From an uncultured Ruminococcus sp. (lineage in GTDB: Bacteria; Bacillota; Clostridia; Oscillospirales; Ruminococcaceae), in NCBI GenBank assembly GCA_900539095.1, contig UQAR01000016.1:1-33313 (forward strand): 33,313 nt of DNA, written 5' to 3'. Below, piece by piece: positions 16,267-24,305 of the stretch (positions within the stretch are counted from its first letter, which is position 1; each line of letters begins with the position of its first letter). Below the pieces are notes generated by a model that worked only from the letters and a program-made list of their open reading frames with translations, did not search any database and was not told the DNA's origin. Both the position numbers and the translations under genes were made by a program.

Positions 16267-18048
16267 TTACCAATACATAAATACAGGAGTACCCATATCT
16301 ATTTTTTCATAAACGTATTTTGCTTTATCTAAAGGCATATTTATACAGCCGTGTGAGCCCCATGTGCTTGACTTATAACGGCTGCCGCCGAAGTTGCCGT
16401 TCTGCCATGATGCGTCATGAAGTCCTATGCCGATAGTGGAAACGTTGTTCCAATAGTCAACATATGAGGCATAAGACTGTCCGTCGGCTGAGCCTCTCAG
16501 AGTCTTGCCCTTTTCCTTATACCAAAGCTTATAAACGCCGCCAGGGGTGTTTCTTGATTTGCTTGGGTAGCCCGAAACTATATCAGACTCCATTGTGAGC
16601 TTGCCGTCTTTATAATACCACAAATGCTGTGCGGTGAGGTCTACCTCGATATAGGTATCGCCGTAGTCCTTATCGGCTGTACGCCAATCTTTATTGCAGG
16701 TATACTCATAGGCTGAGTCAGGGTTTACATAGTAGACAGGCTCAGTTTCGGCAGACTCGCCCTTTTCAACAAGATCAACGATAAGGTCGCAGGTCTTTTG
16801 CTGGTCTATCCACCAGCCGTAACAGCCCTGGCCCTCGGAAATAGTTATAGTTCCACGCTTTGTGGTCTTGAACTCTCTGTCCTTGCCGAAGGTATCATAC
16901 TTATCTGCAAGGTCTTCAACATATGCCATTGCTTTATCCTCGTCAACAGTATAGCCGACATCGGAATTATCATCATCAAAGGTTATCCAATCCATGATAG
17001 TGTCGCCCTTGAGGGTTTCGGTGGTATAGATAAAGTCAAATGTTATCTCGATATCGTTAAGGTTATTGAGTTTCTGGCAGGTATCTTCGAGCATATCGGC
17101 TGTTATCTTTGGTTTCTGATAGCAGTCTGCCTGAGAGATGTCAACGTCAAAACTGAATCCGTCAAGCTGCTCTTCTACATAAGAATAAAGCTCGTCTATC
17201 TTGCTTTCGTCTACAGCGTCTCCTGTGGTTTCCTTAACTACCACATAGCTGTTGTCGTCGTCCTTTTTGATATAGGCGTCCTCAGGTTCTTTAGTGCTCT
17301 GAGAATCGAGCACCTTTCTTTTCAGAACCTTTTCAAGCTTGCTCTTATCATACTTGAACTTTGAATCAAAGCTGAAATCTGTTCTCTTCATTGTGGAAGT
17401 GAACCATGAATAGTGGTTCTGCTGAGTATAATACTGGGTGACAAGGGTCTGAGTATTATTGTTATAGCCTATCTCTGACAGCTTTATGGAGAAGGTCGAG
17501 CCGTCTTTCTTTGTGACGGTGAGTGCGTCAGGTATCGGTGACTGCTCACTTACCAGCTGATAAGCCTCGGCTTTGGTCTTGCCGCTGACATCAACGCCGT
17601 TTATATATGTATTTCCCAGAAATCTATCCTTATACGAATTCATTCCCCACAGGTAAATGCCGCCTGCCGCAACGAGCACAACGCCCACAACTGAGCATAT
17701 CGCCACTGCGGCAGTTTTGCCTGAGGAGCTTTTCTTTTTCTTCTTTTTGCTGTTCTTTGAGCCGCTTTTTGCAGAGGTCTTAGGTGCAGACTTTGCAGTT
17801 TTTCCACGGCCGTCCGCCGTTTTAGCTTTGCTTGGTCTGACAGTTTCCTCGCCAAAGTCGGAAACGCCTCTTACGGGAGCGACAGGGTCTTCAAAGCCGT
17901 TATCCTGCATTGCCATGTTTTTGGCTATCATTTTTGCCATATCTTCATGGCTCATAGGGCGTGAACTTTCCTGAGGCTTTGCAGTTTCGCCGCCGTTCAC
18001 ACCGAGATCTATATTAAGGTCATTATCCTTTCTTTCATTATCGTTCAT
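16267..18048 (-). CDS. Membrane-bound L,D-transpeptidase with VanW-like/PG-binding repeats
   Basis: A 593-residue single-pass protein. Residues 1-110 are a cytoplasmic, disordered tail ending in a Lys-rich run; 112-134 is the transmembrane helix; about 140-430 holds two copies of the putative peptidoglycan-binding domain usually found ahead of YkuD domains in Clostridia (for example TYINGVDVSGKTKAEAYQ, and the later VDEDKAMAYVEDLADKY). About 463-593 is the YkuD catalytic domain: IEVDLTAQHLWYY, TPGGVYKL, IGLHDASW, and the active-site SHGCINM with Cys568. It should cross-link peptidoglycan 3-3 between meso-diaminopimelate residues, or attach proteins, on the outside of the membrane. The start is set by the operon promoter at 18107-18135. 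The long charged cytoplasmic tail could carry regulation, but that is inference. Confidence 0.92.
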   Translation of the reverse strand: MNDNERKDNDLNIDLGVNGGETAKPQESSRPMSHEDMAKMIAKNMAMQDNGFEDPVAPVRGVSDFGEETVRPSKAKTADGRGKTAKSAPKTSAKSGSKNSKKKKKKSSSGKTAAVAICSVVGVVLVAAGGIYLWGMNSYKDRFLGNTYINGVDVSGKTKAEAYQLVSEQSPIPDALTVTKKDGSTFSIKLSEIGYNNNTQTLVTQYYTQQNHYSWFTSTMKRTDFSFDSKFKYDKSKLEKVLKRKVLDSQSTKEPEDAYIKKDDDNSYVVVKETTGDAVDESKIDELYSYVEEQLDGFSFDVDISQADCYQKPKITADMLEDTCQKLNNLNDIEITFDFIYTTETLKGDTIMDWITFDDDNSDVGYTVDEDKAMAYVEDLADKYDTFGKDREFKTTKRGTITISEGQGCYGWWIDQQKTCDLIVDLVEKGESAETEPVYYVNPDSAYEYTCNKDWRTADKDYGDTYIEVDLTAQHLWYYKDGKLTMESDIVSGYPSKSRNTPGGVYKLWYKEKGKTLRGSADGQSYASYVDYWNNVSTIGIGLHDASWQNGNFGGSRYKSSTWGSHGCINMPLDKAKYVYEKIDMGTPVFMYW

Positions 18049-18106
18049 GATATTACCTTCCCTTATACCTTATAATAATGTATCCGTTTCACTTTTATTT
18101 TACCCT

Positions 18107-18135
18107 ATTATACAACACTATTACCTTTTTTTCAA
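18107..18135 (-). promoter_or_regulatory. Sigma-A promoter of the L,D-transpeptidase gene
   Basis: On the - strand: TTGAAA (18135-18130), 17-base spacer, TATAAT (18112-18107). Leader of about 50 bases to the ATG at 18048. Confidence 0.8.
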
Positions 18136-18163
18136 GGAGTATTTCCTACAATATAAAGATATT

Positions 18164-18299
18164 TTTATGACAATTTCTCAACAGTTTTCATACACCTGTA
18201 TAAAAGCGGCGTGGTATGGTTTTCAGATAAAAATGCCTGAAATGCAGTTTTGGGTGCGGTTTCCTGCATATTTTTGAAAAGCAGGCGATTTTTTTTTGC
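18164..18299 (+). ncRNA. Candidate structured small RNA or leader ending in a terminator
   Basis: No gene lies upstream on this strand, yet a chain of hairpins ends in an intrinsic terminator. Hairpin 1: TTTCAG (18221-18226) with CTGAAA (18237-18242). Hairpin 2: ATGCAG (18242-18247) with CTGCAT (18264-18269). Hairpin 3: CCTGC (18263-18267) with GCAGG (18281-18285), then CGATTTTTTTTT. Hairpins 2 and 3 share CTGC and exclude each other, the arrangement of an attenuator. A possible + promoter is TTTTCA (18129-18134), 17 bases, TATAAA (18152-18157). No known riboswitch or T-box core is recognised. It ends before the ilvE promoter, so it is either a separate RNA or a leader of a longer ilvE transcript. 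Confidence 0.35.
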
Positions 18300-18307
18300 A
18301 AAACCTC

Positions 18308-18336
18308 TTGAAAAATCTTAGAGGAAGTATTATAAT
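18308..18336 (+). promoter_or_regulatory. Sigma-A promoter of ilvE
   Basis: TTGAAA (18308-18313), 17-base spacer, TATAAT (18331-18336). The short leader contains a 7-pair hairpin GGTTCGC-TTG-GCGGACC (18349-18365) and AAGAAGGA before the ATG. Confidence 0.85.
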
Positions 18337-18394
18337 ATAAGGGATAAAGGTTCGCTTGGCGGACCGATCATAAAATAAAGAAAGAAGGATCTGT

Positions 18395-19465
18395 ATGTTA
18401 GATATCAAGATCGAACGTACCACTACTCCAAAGGAAAAGCCGGCTGACGAAACAAAGCTTGGTTTCGGTCACATTTTTACTGACCATATGTTTGTTATGA
18501 ATTATGACGCAGGTCAGGGTTGGCATGACGCTAGGATTGTGCCTTACGGCGACCTTTCACTCTCCCCTGCTGCTATGTGCCTGCACTACGGTCAGGAGAT
18601 ATTCGAGGGTCTTAAAGCTTACCGTACTGCTGACGGTTCTGTTCAGCTTTTCAGACCTCAGGAGAACTTCAAGAGAATGAACAACTCTGCTGAGAGAATG
18701 GTAATTCCTAAGATCAATGAAGAGGATATGCTCTACGCTCTGAAAACTCTTGTAAAAATGGAGCAGGACTGGGTACCTCACACTGAGGGTGCATCACTTT
18801 ACATCAGACCATTCATCATTGCAGTTGACCCATATGTTGGTGTTAAGCCTGCTGACCACTATCTGTTCATCATTATCCTTTCACCTTCCGGTGCTTACTA
18901 TTCGACCGGTCTTAACCCTGTTAAGATCTACGTTGAGAACAAGTATGTCAGAGCCGTAAGAGGCGGTACTGGTTTTGCAAAGACTGCTGCTAACTATGCT
19001 ATCTCACTGGCAGGTCAGGAAGAGGCTCACGAGCAGGATTACGAGCAGGTACTTTGGCTTGACGGTGTTGAGAGAAAGTATGTTGAGGAAGTTGGTTCAA
19101 TGAACATCTTCTTCGTTATTGACGGCGAAGTCGTTACGCCACAGCTGCTTGGTTCTGTTCTCCCTGGTATCACAAGAAAGTCTGCTATCGAGATATGCAA
19201 GAAGAAGGGCTACAAGGTAAGCGAGAGAAAGATCTCTATCGAGGAGATCGCTGAGGCTTACGACAACGGCAAGCTCGACGAAGTATTCGGCACCGGCACT
19301 GCTGCTGTTATCTCACCTGTTGGTCATCTCAAGTGGGGCGACAAGGTAATGGAGATAAACAACAACAAGATCGGACCTGTTTCACAGATGCTGTATGACA
19401 CAATGACAGGTATTCAGTGGGGCAAGATCCCTGACGAGTTCGGCTGGATCGTCAAGATCGACTAA
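18395..19465 (+). CDS. ilvE: Branched-chain amino acid aminotransferase
   Basis: A 356-residue fold-type IV PLP enzyme that carries out the last step of valine, leucine and isoleucine synthesis, reversibly with 2-oxoglutarate. Signature segments: HYGQEIFEGLKAYR, VQLFRPQENFKRMNNSAERM, LYIRPFIIAVDPYVG, the PLP-lysine region VRGGTGFAKTAANYA, EVGSMNIFF, TPQLLGSVLPGITRKS, and EVFGTGTAAVISPVG. Length fits the larger, eukaryote-like BCAT2 subtype common in Firmicutes. The codon use is clearly more biased than in its neighbours (few rare codons, regular GGT/GCT/CTT/AAG), as in strongly expressed genes, which agrees with the near-consensus promoter. It is monocistronic, ending at a terminator (19481-19516). 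Confidence 0.96.
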   Translation: MLDIKIERTTTPKEKPADETKLGFGHIFTDHMFVMNYDAGQGWHDARIVPYGDLSLSPAAMCLHYGQEIFEGLKAYRTADGSVQLFRPQENFKRMNNSAERMVIPKINEEDMLYALKTLVKMEQDWVPHTEGASLYIRPFIIAVDPYVGVKPADHYLFIIILSPSGAYYSTGLNPVKIYVENKYVRAVRGGTGFAKTAANYAISLAGQEEAHEQDYEQVLWLDGVERKYVEEVGSMNIFFVIDGEVVTPQLLGSVLPGITRKSAIEICKKKGYKVSERKISIEEIAEAYDNGKLDEVFGTGTAAVISPVGHLKWGDKVMEINNNKIGPVSQMLYDTMTGIQWGKIPDEFGWIVKID

Positions 19466-19480
19466 TATCGTAAATAATCA

Positions 19481-19520
19481 ATGCGGTCTGTGCTTTGGCG
19501 TAGACCGCATTTTTATATTT
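19481..19520 (+). terminator. Terminator after ilvE
   Basis: ATGCGGTCT (19481-19489) pairs with AGACCGCAT (19502-19510) around a 12-base loop, then TTTTATATTTT. Confidence 0.85.
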
Positions 19521-19538
19521 TAGAAAGGGGCGGCGGCA

Positions 19539-20249
19539 ATGGAGCTACAGCAGATAATTGACAAGTCACACAGGATAGTATTTTTCGGCGGTGCGGGTGT
19601 ATCCACAGAGAGCGGCATACCTGATTTTCGTTCCGTGGACGGGCTTTACAATCAGAAATATGACTATCCGCCTGAACAGATACTGAGCTACACGTTTTTC
19701 ATGCGGCACACAAAGGAATTTTATGATTTCTACCGTGACAAGATGCTTTGTTTGACGGCAAAGCCTAACAAGGCTCATTACAAGCTGGCGGAAATGGAGA
19801 GGGCAGGTATACTTTCTTCGGTGATAACGCAGAACATTGACGGGCTGCACACGGCGGCAGGCAGCAAAAAGGTATTGGAGCTGCATGGCAGCGTTCACCG
19901 CAATCACTGCATGGACTGCGGAAAATTTTACACTGCGGAGGATATTTTAAACAGCACAGGCGTGCCGAAATGCAGCTGCGGCGGAACGATAAAGCCTGAT
20001 GTTGTACTCTATGAAGAGGGACTTGATGACGCCACTGTCACAGAGGCTATCAGGGAGATATCTCAGTGCGACACGCTTATTATTGCAGGAACTTCCCTGA
20101 CGGTATACCCTGCGGCAGGAATGGTGAGATATTTTCAGGGTGACAGTCTTGTGCTCATAAATCGGGACAAGACTTCTATGGACAGCTCCTGCGACCTCGT
20201 TATCCATGACAAGGTTGGAGAAACGCTGGATAAGATAGTGATAAAGTAA
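19539..20249 (+). CDS. NAD-dependent protein deacylase (sirtuin)
   Basis: A 236-residue Sir2-family enzyme that removes acyl groups from lysines, consuming NAD and giving nicotinamide and O-acyl-ADP-ribose. NAD-binding: GGAGVSTESGIPDFR (17-31) and QNID (98-101); catalytic His116 in LHGS; zinc ligands Cys124, Cys127, Cys145 and Cys147, with the second pair spaced C-x-C instead of the common C-x-x-C; then AGTSLTVYPA and LVLINRD at the adenine pocket. Length is that of a core-only bacterial CobB/SrtN. GAAAGGGGCGG precedes the ATG. It follows the ilvE terminator with no distinct promoter visible, and faces the ABC exporter genes. The activity spectrum (deacetylase or desuccinylase) is not clear: the Tyr/Arg pair of desuccinylases is not evident. 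Confidence 0.93.
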   Translation: MELQQIIDKSHRIVFFGGAGVSTESGIPDFRSVDGLYNQKYDYPPEQILSYTFFMRHTKEFYDFYRDKMLCLTAKPNKAHYKLAEMERAGILSSVITQNIDGLHTAAGSKKVLELHGSVHRNHCMDCGKFYTAEDILNSTGVPKCSCGGTIKPDVVLYEEGLDDATVTEAIREISQCDTLIIAGTSLTVYPAAGMVRYFQGDSLVLINRDKTSMDSSCDLVIHDKVGETLDKIVIK

Positions 20250-20283
20250 TGTTAAACAACGCAATTACAAGGTGAGATAATAA

Positions 20284-20358
20284 ACGGGCGGACACTGTTC
20301 GCCCCTACAGATGTGGATAGCCACATTTGCAGGGGGCAGTGTCCGCCCGTGTTTTTAT
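20284..20358. repeat. Palindromic repeat element that also serves as a terminator
   Basis: ACGGGCGGACACTG (20284-20297) pairs perfectly with CAGTGTCCGCCCGT (20337-20350); inside are partial GCCCC/GGGGGC pairing and a second perfect hairpin ATGTGG-ATAG-CCACAT (20311-20326). The whole 67 bases can form one long stem. Both halves contain the family end CTGTAGGGGCG (or GCAGGGGGC). It is followed by GTTTTT on the + strand, between convergent genes, so it likely terminates the sirtuin message and may terminate the ABC message too. Confidence 0.8.
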
Positions 20359-20364
20359 GCGATT

Positions 20365-22140
20365 TTATTCGTCCATATGCTGTGCGGTATAAAGCTTATA
20401 ATACTCGCCTTTCTTTGCGATAAGCTCGTCATGAGTGCCGCACTCTGCGATACCCTTATTGTCGATATACATTATCTTGTCGCAGTTTTTGATAGTGGAA
20501 AGTCTATGTGCGATAATAAATGAAGTTCTGCCAACAAGAAGTCTTTGCAGTCCCTGCTGCAAAAGCTTTTCTGTTCGTGCATCGATGGAAGATGTCGCCT
20601 CATCGAGGACAAGTATTTTCGGGTCTGAAAGCAGAGTTCTTGCAAAGGAGATGAGCTGTTTCTGTCCGCCGGAAAGCTTTGAACCACGCTCGTTCACTTC
20701 GGTCATATAGCCGTCTTTCATTTCTTTTATGAACTCGTCTGCACAAACCACTTTTGCTGCCTCTTCTATTTCCTGCTGTGTGGCGTCAAGTCTGCCGTAG
20801 CGTATATTATCATAGATAGTGCCGCTGAAAATAAAGCTGTCTTGGAGCATTATGCCCATTTGTGAACGCAGTGAATGGAGGGTAGCCTGACTGATATCCT
20901 TGCCGTCTATGGTTATCTTTCCGCTGTCAACGTCATAAAATCTTGACAGCAGTGAAACTACTGTGGATTTTCCTGCTCCTGTCGGTCCGACAAGGGCGAC
21001 GCTCTCACCTGATTTTACGTCAAAGGAGATATGCTCAAGGACTGTTTTGCCCTGCTCATAGCTGAATGTAACGTCGTCAAATTTTACTTCGCCTGTGATA
21101 TTGCCGATATCCTGTGCGTTACGCTTATCTGCGATAGTGGCAGGCTCGTCGAGAGTTTCAAATATACGCTCAAGGTAGGCGATATTGTTGATGAAGTTAT
21201 TGAAAATGTTTGACAGGTTCATGATAGGCTGCCAAAAGCTTGATGCGTAGCTTGTCATTGCAACCACTGTTCCTAGGCTCACTGCCGCAGGGGTCAAAAC
21301 AAGCAGACCAACAACGAATATCGCCGCCCTGACGAGAGTAGAAACGTTATCGGTAGCAGGCCAAACAAGGTTAGAATACTTCACGGCATTCATCCAGCTT
21401 TTGCGGTATTTCTCTGAGAGCCTGTCGAATATCTCGGCGTTTTCTTCCTCACGGGTGAATATCTGCGTTACTCGTGCACCTGTGATGTTTTCCTGCAAAT
21501 AGGCGTTAAGGTTAGAGGATTTATTTGAAACGTCCTGCCATGCTTTACGCTGTCTTTTCTTTATCATCATCATTATCACTGCAAATATCGGCAGTCCTGA
21601 AAGAACCACCAATGACAGTTTCACGTTCACAAAGAACATGAATACGGTGATGAAAACCATGTTAAGGCACTCGAGTATCACGTTGATGATACCGTTTGAG
21701 AGCATATCTGACACGGAGTTTACATAGTTTACAACTCTGATGAGGATCTTGCCGTGCGGGCGGTTATCGTAATACTCAAATGGCAGCTCCTGCAAATGCT
21801 TGAAAAGGTCGGTACGGATATCGAAGATTATATCCTGACCAACAACTGTCATTATCCTTGAACGGATAGTAGAGAAGATTATGGACACGGCTATCGTGCC
21901 GATAAATGCGAGGGTGAGCAGGAGAAGCTGTCCCATATTTTTCTGCGGGATAGTGTTATCAAGTGCATACTGGGTGATGAGCGGTCCGAGAAGTCCTGAT
22001 ATTGCGGCGAACACGCTGAGCACAAGGGCGGTTATCATTTTGCCCTTGTATTTTTTGATATACACAAAGGAGCGTTTCAGGTGGGCGAAGTCGAATGGGG
22101 TCTCAAGGACTTCGTCAACGTCATAACGGTTTCTTGCCAT
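20365..22140 (-). CDS. ABC exporter half-transporter, canonical ATPase site
   Basis: A 591-residue type IV ABC exporter: an N-terminal six-helix membrane domain (about 30-320) and a C-terminal nucleotide-binding domain. Walker A is GPTGAGKST, signature is LSGGQKQ, Walker B is ILVLDEATSSID with the catalytic Glu, and the switch is IIAHRLST with His. It starts directly at the stop of the preceding half-transporter (TGA then ATG, GGAGGCGG ahead), so the two are made together and pair as a heterodimer. The complementary half at 22141-23913 carries the degenerate residues. Relatives include TM287/288, BmrCD and LmrCD drug exporters; lipid or peptide export is equally possible. A palindromic terminator lies downstream. 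Confidence 0.93.
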   Translation of the reverse strand: MARNRYDVDEVLETPFDFAHLKRSFVYIKKYKGKMITALVLSVFAAISGLLGPLITQYALDNTIPQKNMGQLLLLTLAFIGTIAVSIIFSTIRSRIMTVVGQDIIFDIRTDLFKHLQELPFEYYDNRPHGKILIRVVNYVNSVSDMLSNGIINVILECLNMVFITVFMFFVNVKLSLVVLSGLPIFAVIMMMIKKRQRKAWQDVSNKSSNLNAYLQENITGARVTQIFTREEENAEIFDRLSEKYRKSWMNAVKYSNLVWPATDNVSTLVRAAIFVVGLLVLTPAAVSLGTVVAMTSYASSFWQPIMNLSNIFNNFINNIAYLERIFETLDEPATIADKRNAQDIGNITGEVKFDDVTFSYEQGKTVLEHISFDVKSGESVALVGPTGAGKSTVVSLLSRFYDVDSGKITIDGKDISQATLHSLRSQMGIMLQDSFIFSGTIYDNIRYGRLDATQQEIEEAAKVVCADEFIKEMKDGYMTEVNERGSKLSGGQKQLISFARTLLSDPKILVLDEATSSIDARTEKLLQQGLQRLLVGRTSFIIAHRLSTIKNCDKIMYIDNKGIAECGTHDELIAKKGEYYKLYTAQHMDE

Positions 22141-23913
22141 TCAGACCGCCTCCTTTCCAAAGCCCTCGTTCTGGAGCTTGAATACCTCATAGTAATAGCC
22201 CTTTTTGGCGATAAGCTCTTCATGAGTGCCCATTTCGGTTATCTTGCCGTCATCGAGGATTATTATCACGTCGGCGTCCTTTGTGGAGGAGATACGCTGG
22301 GCAATGATAAGCTTTGTGCATGGGAAGTCGAGGTTTCTCAGGCTGTCCTGAATGTACTTTTCAGTTTCCATATCCACGGCGGAGGTAGTATCGTCAAGAA
22401 TAAGTATTGCAGGCTTTATGGCAAGTGCTCTTGCAAGGGACAATCTCTGTTTCTGTCCGCCTGAAAGACCTACGCCACGCTCGCCGACGATAGTTTCATA
22501 GCCGTCAGGCATTTTCTCAACGAATTCGTTTGCCGCCGCAAGCTTTGCATAGTGCTTAACGTCCTCCTCGGACATATCAGAGTCGCCGTATGCGATATTG
22601 CCGTCTATGGTATCGGAGAAAAGCAAAACGTCCTGAGTTGCCATGCCTATTTGTGAGCGGAGCTGTGAAAGCTTACGCTTTCTGACATTCACGCCGTCCA
22701 CAAGGACTTCGCCTGAATTGGTATCATAAAATCTTGGAATGAGGTTTATAAGCGAGGTCTTGCCTGAGCCTGTTTCGCCCATTATGGCAACGGTCTGACC
22801 TGCTTTTATCTTGAAGTTCACGTTGTCAAGGACGATATGCTTGCCAAACTTGAAGGTAACGTCCTTGAACTCAATATCTCCGTTAAGTCTGTCGGTCTGT
22901 TCAACTGCGTCCTCACGGTCGGTGATGATAGGTCTTGCGTAGTATATCTCAATGACCTTCATTGCAGACGCCATGAACCTTTGCATATCGTTCACATAGA
23001 TGCCGAGGTTTCTGACAGGGTTTGCGATACCCCAAATAAGTCCTGAGATAGCCACATACTCGCCCATTGTTATCTCACCTTTTATAAGGAAAAATCCTCC
23101 GCCCAGCAGCATTATTACTGAAAGTGCGTTTGCGAAAGACTCCATATAAGGGAAGAATTTCAGCCACAGAAGTGAGGCTTTTTTATTTGCGTCGGAATAC
23201 TCCTTATTGGCTTTTTGGAACTTTTCTATCTCATAGTCTTCACGGGCAAAGGCTTTTACAACTCTGTTGCCTGAGATGTTCTCCTGAGCGTCGGTATTCA
23301 TTTTAGAAAGCTTTTCACGGAGGTCAACATACACAGGCTTTGCCTTTTTATCAAGCAGCACCACCACGCCGAAGATAAACGGCGTGACAGCCAACAGCAG
23401 CAATGCCATTTTCCAGCTTACCGTAAAGAAATACACTGTTGAGGCGACAAAAAGCGAACATGATTCAAGCATACCTTTGAACACGAACGCCACTGCATGA
23501 CGTACCATATCGAGGTCGCCGGTCAGTCTTGTCATAAGGTCGCCGGTACGGTTGCGGTCATAGAACTCCATATCCTGATTTTCGATACGTCTGAAAAGGT
23601 GTGTTCTTATTCTGTATATCATGCCCTGTGAGGATATTTCATAGGTCATGTTGCAGGAATACTGACAGATAGTTCTAAGCAGGGTAAAGCCCACCATGCC
23701 CGCAAGCAGCAGCCAGAACAGCTTTCTTTCATGCTCAAGGTTAAAAAGGGCGTCCTTGCTTGAAAGGAACTTATCCACAAGCTCTTTACTAAAATAAGGT
23801 GTAGTAAGATACAAGGCGTTGCACACCACTGTCAGCACCAGGGCTGTTACATAAAACTTTCGATAACCTTTCAGGTTATGCCATATCCATTGCAGCTGAA
23901 ACATATTTTTCAC
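22141..23913 (-). CDS. ABC exporter half-transporter, degenerate ATPase site
   Basis: A 590-residue six-helix ABC exporter half. The nucleotide-binding domain has Walker A GETGSGKTS and signature VGLSGGQKQRLS, but the Walker B end is LILDDTTSAVD, with Asp where the catalytic Glu should be, and the switch is IIAQRISS, with Gln replacing His. These two changes are the hallmark of the non-hydrolysing half in heterodimeric exporters, and they complement the intact half encoded immediately downstream. AAAGGAGCG precedes the ATG. The promoter is at 24006-24034 and the leader contains three perfect tandem 8-base repeats. First gene of a two-gene unit. Confidence 0.93.
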   Translation of the reverse strand: MKNMFQLQWIWHNLKGYRKFYVTALVLTVVCNALYLTTPYFSKELVDKFLSSKDALFNLEHERKLFWLLLAGMVGFTLLRTICQYSCNMTYEISSQGMIYRIRTHLFRRIENQDMEFYDRNRTGDLMTRLTGDLDMVRHAVAFVFKGMLESCSLFVASTVYFFTVSWKMALLLLAVTPFIFGVVVLLDKKAKPVYVDLREKLSKMNTDAQENISGNRVVKAFAREDYEIEKFQKANKEYSDANKKASLLWLKFFPYMESFANALSVIMLLGGGFFLIKGEITMGEYVAISGLIWGIANPVRNLGIYVNDMQRFMASAMKVIEIYYARPIITDREDAVEQTDRLNGDIEFKDVTFKFGKHIVLDNVNFKIKAGQTVAIMGETGSGKTSLINLIPRFYDTNSGEVLVDGVNVRKRKLSQLRSQIGMATQDVLLFSDTIDGNIAYGDSDMSEEDVKHYAKLAAANEFVEKMPDGYETIVGERGVGLSGGQKQRLSLARALAIKPAILILDDTTSAVDMETEKYIQDSLRNLDFPCTKLIIAQRISSTKDADVIIILDDGKITEMGTHEELIAKKGYYYEVFKLQNEGFGKEAV

Positions 23914-23921
23914 GCTCCTTT

Positions 23922-23945
23922 TATACTTCTATACTTCTATACTTC
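23922..23945 (-). repeat. Three perfect tandem 8-base repeats in the ABC leader
   Basis: TATACTTC occurs three times without a gap (GAAGTATA on the transcript), directly upstream of the AAAGGAG ribosome binding site of the 22141-23913 gene. Such tracts change length by slippage, so copy number could alter leader spacing; here it ends just before the Shine-Dalgarno. Confidence 0.75.
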
Positions 23946-24005
23946 ACGCTTTTATAAGCCCATATATAAAAATATGAAACTTATGCTCTTTTAAAGCTAT
24001 GGGAT

Positions 24006-24034
24006 ATTATAAGCCCTTTTAAAAGCAAAGTCAA
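24006..24034 (-). promoter_or_regulatory. Sigma-A promoter of the ABC exporter pair
   Basis: On the - strand: TTGACT (24034-24029), 17-base spacer, TATAAT (24011-24006). Predicted start near 23999, leader of about 85 bases. Confidence 0.85.
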
Positions 24035-24098
24035 GGGGGTCAGGAAAATAATTTTCTTCAATGTAAACCAAAAAATCCCCGTAAATACGCTGCGGTAA

Positions 24099-24122
24099 TT
24101 GTGATTTTTCACAAATTGTGAA
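24099..24122. promoter_or_regulatory. Overlapping TTGTGA palindromes, possible operator
   Basis: TTGTGA-TTTT-TCACAA (24099-24114) and TTCACAA-A-TTGTGAA (24108-24122) are two perfect palindromes sharing their middle half, so three alternating half-sites. They resemble sites for CRP/FNR-family regulators. They lie 65-88 bases upstream of the -35 of the ABC exporter promoter. Which regulator binds is unknown. Confidence 0.45.
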
Positions 24123-24154
24123 TATGTTATTATCTTTTGATAGTCATATTTAGA

Positions 24155-24168
24155 AGAAAACGTTTTCT
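24155..24168. promoter_or_regulatory. 14-base palindrome, cre-like
   Basis: AGAAAACGTTTTCT is a perfect palindrome with the central AAACGTTT of catabolite-response (CcpA) boxes, although the outer TG/CA of the cre consensus is AG/CT here. It lies between the histidine-phosphatase terminator and the ABC promoter. Confidence 0.35.
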
Positions 24169-24207
24169 GTGGCTGTCTTATAATATTAAACTGCATTTTC
24201 GCAGCAC

Positions 24208-24239
24208 AAAAATATCCGCCCTGAGAAAACAAGGCGGAT
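24208..24239 (-). terminator. Terminator of the MATE-phosphatase operon
   Basis: On the - strand: ATCCGCC, 12-base loop, GGCGGAT, then ATTTTTGTG (arms at 24214-24220 and 24233-24239). It lies about 65 bases after the histidine-phosphatase stop. Confidence 0.75.
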
Positions 24240-24305
24240 AAAAATAATTTTTTATGCAAAAATATTTGAGTGAAAAAGCCGTACAACAGAGTTTGGCAGG
24301 TGTGT

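Noticed and set aside
18200..18299. T-box leader for ilvE
   Set aside because: No AGGGTGGNACCGCG-type antiterminator bulge or specifier stem, and the ilvE promoter lies downstream of the terminator.
23922..23945. Tandem 8-base repeat as a CRISPR array
   Set aside because: Units are too short and have no spacers; no cas genes.
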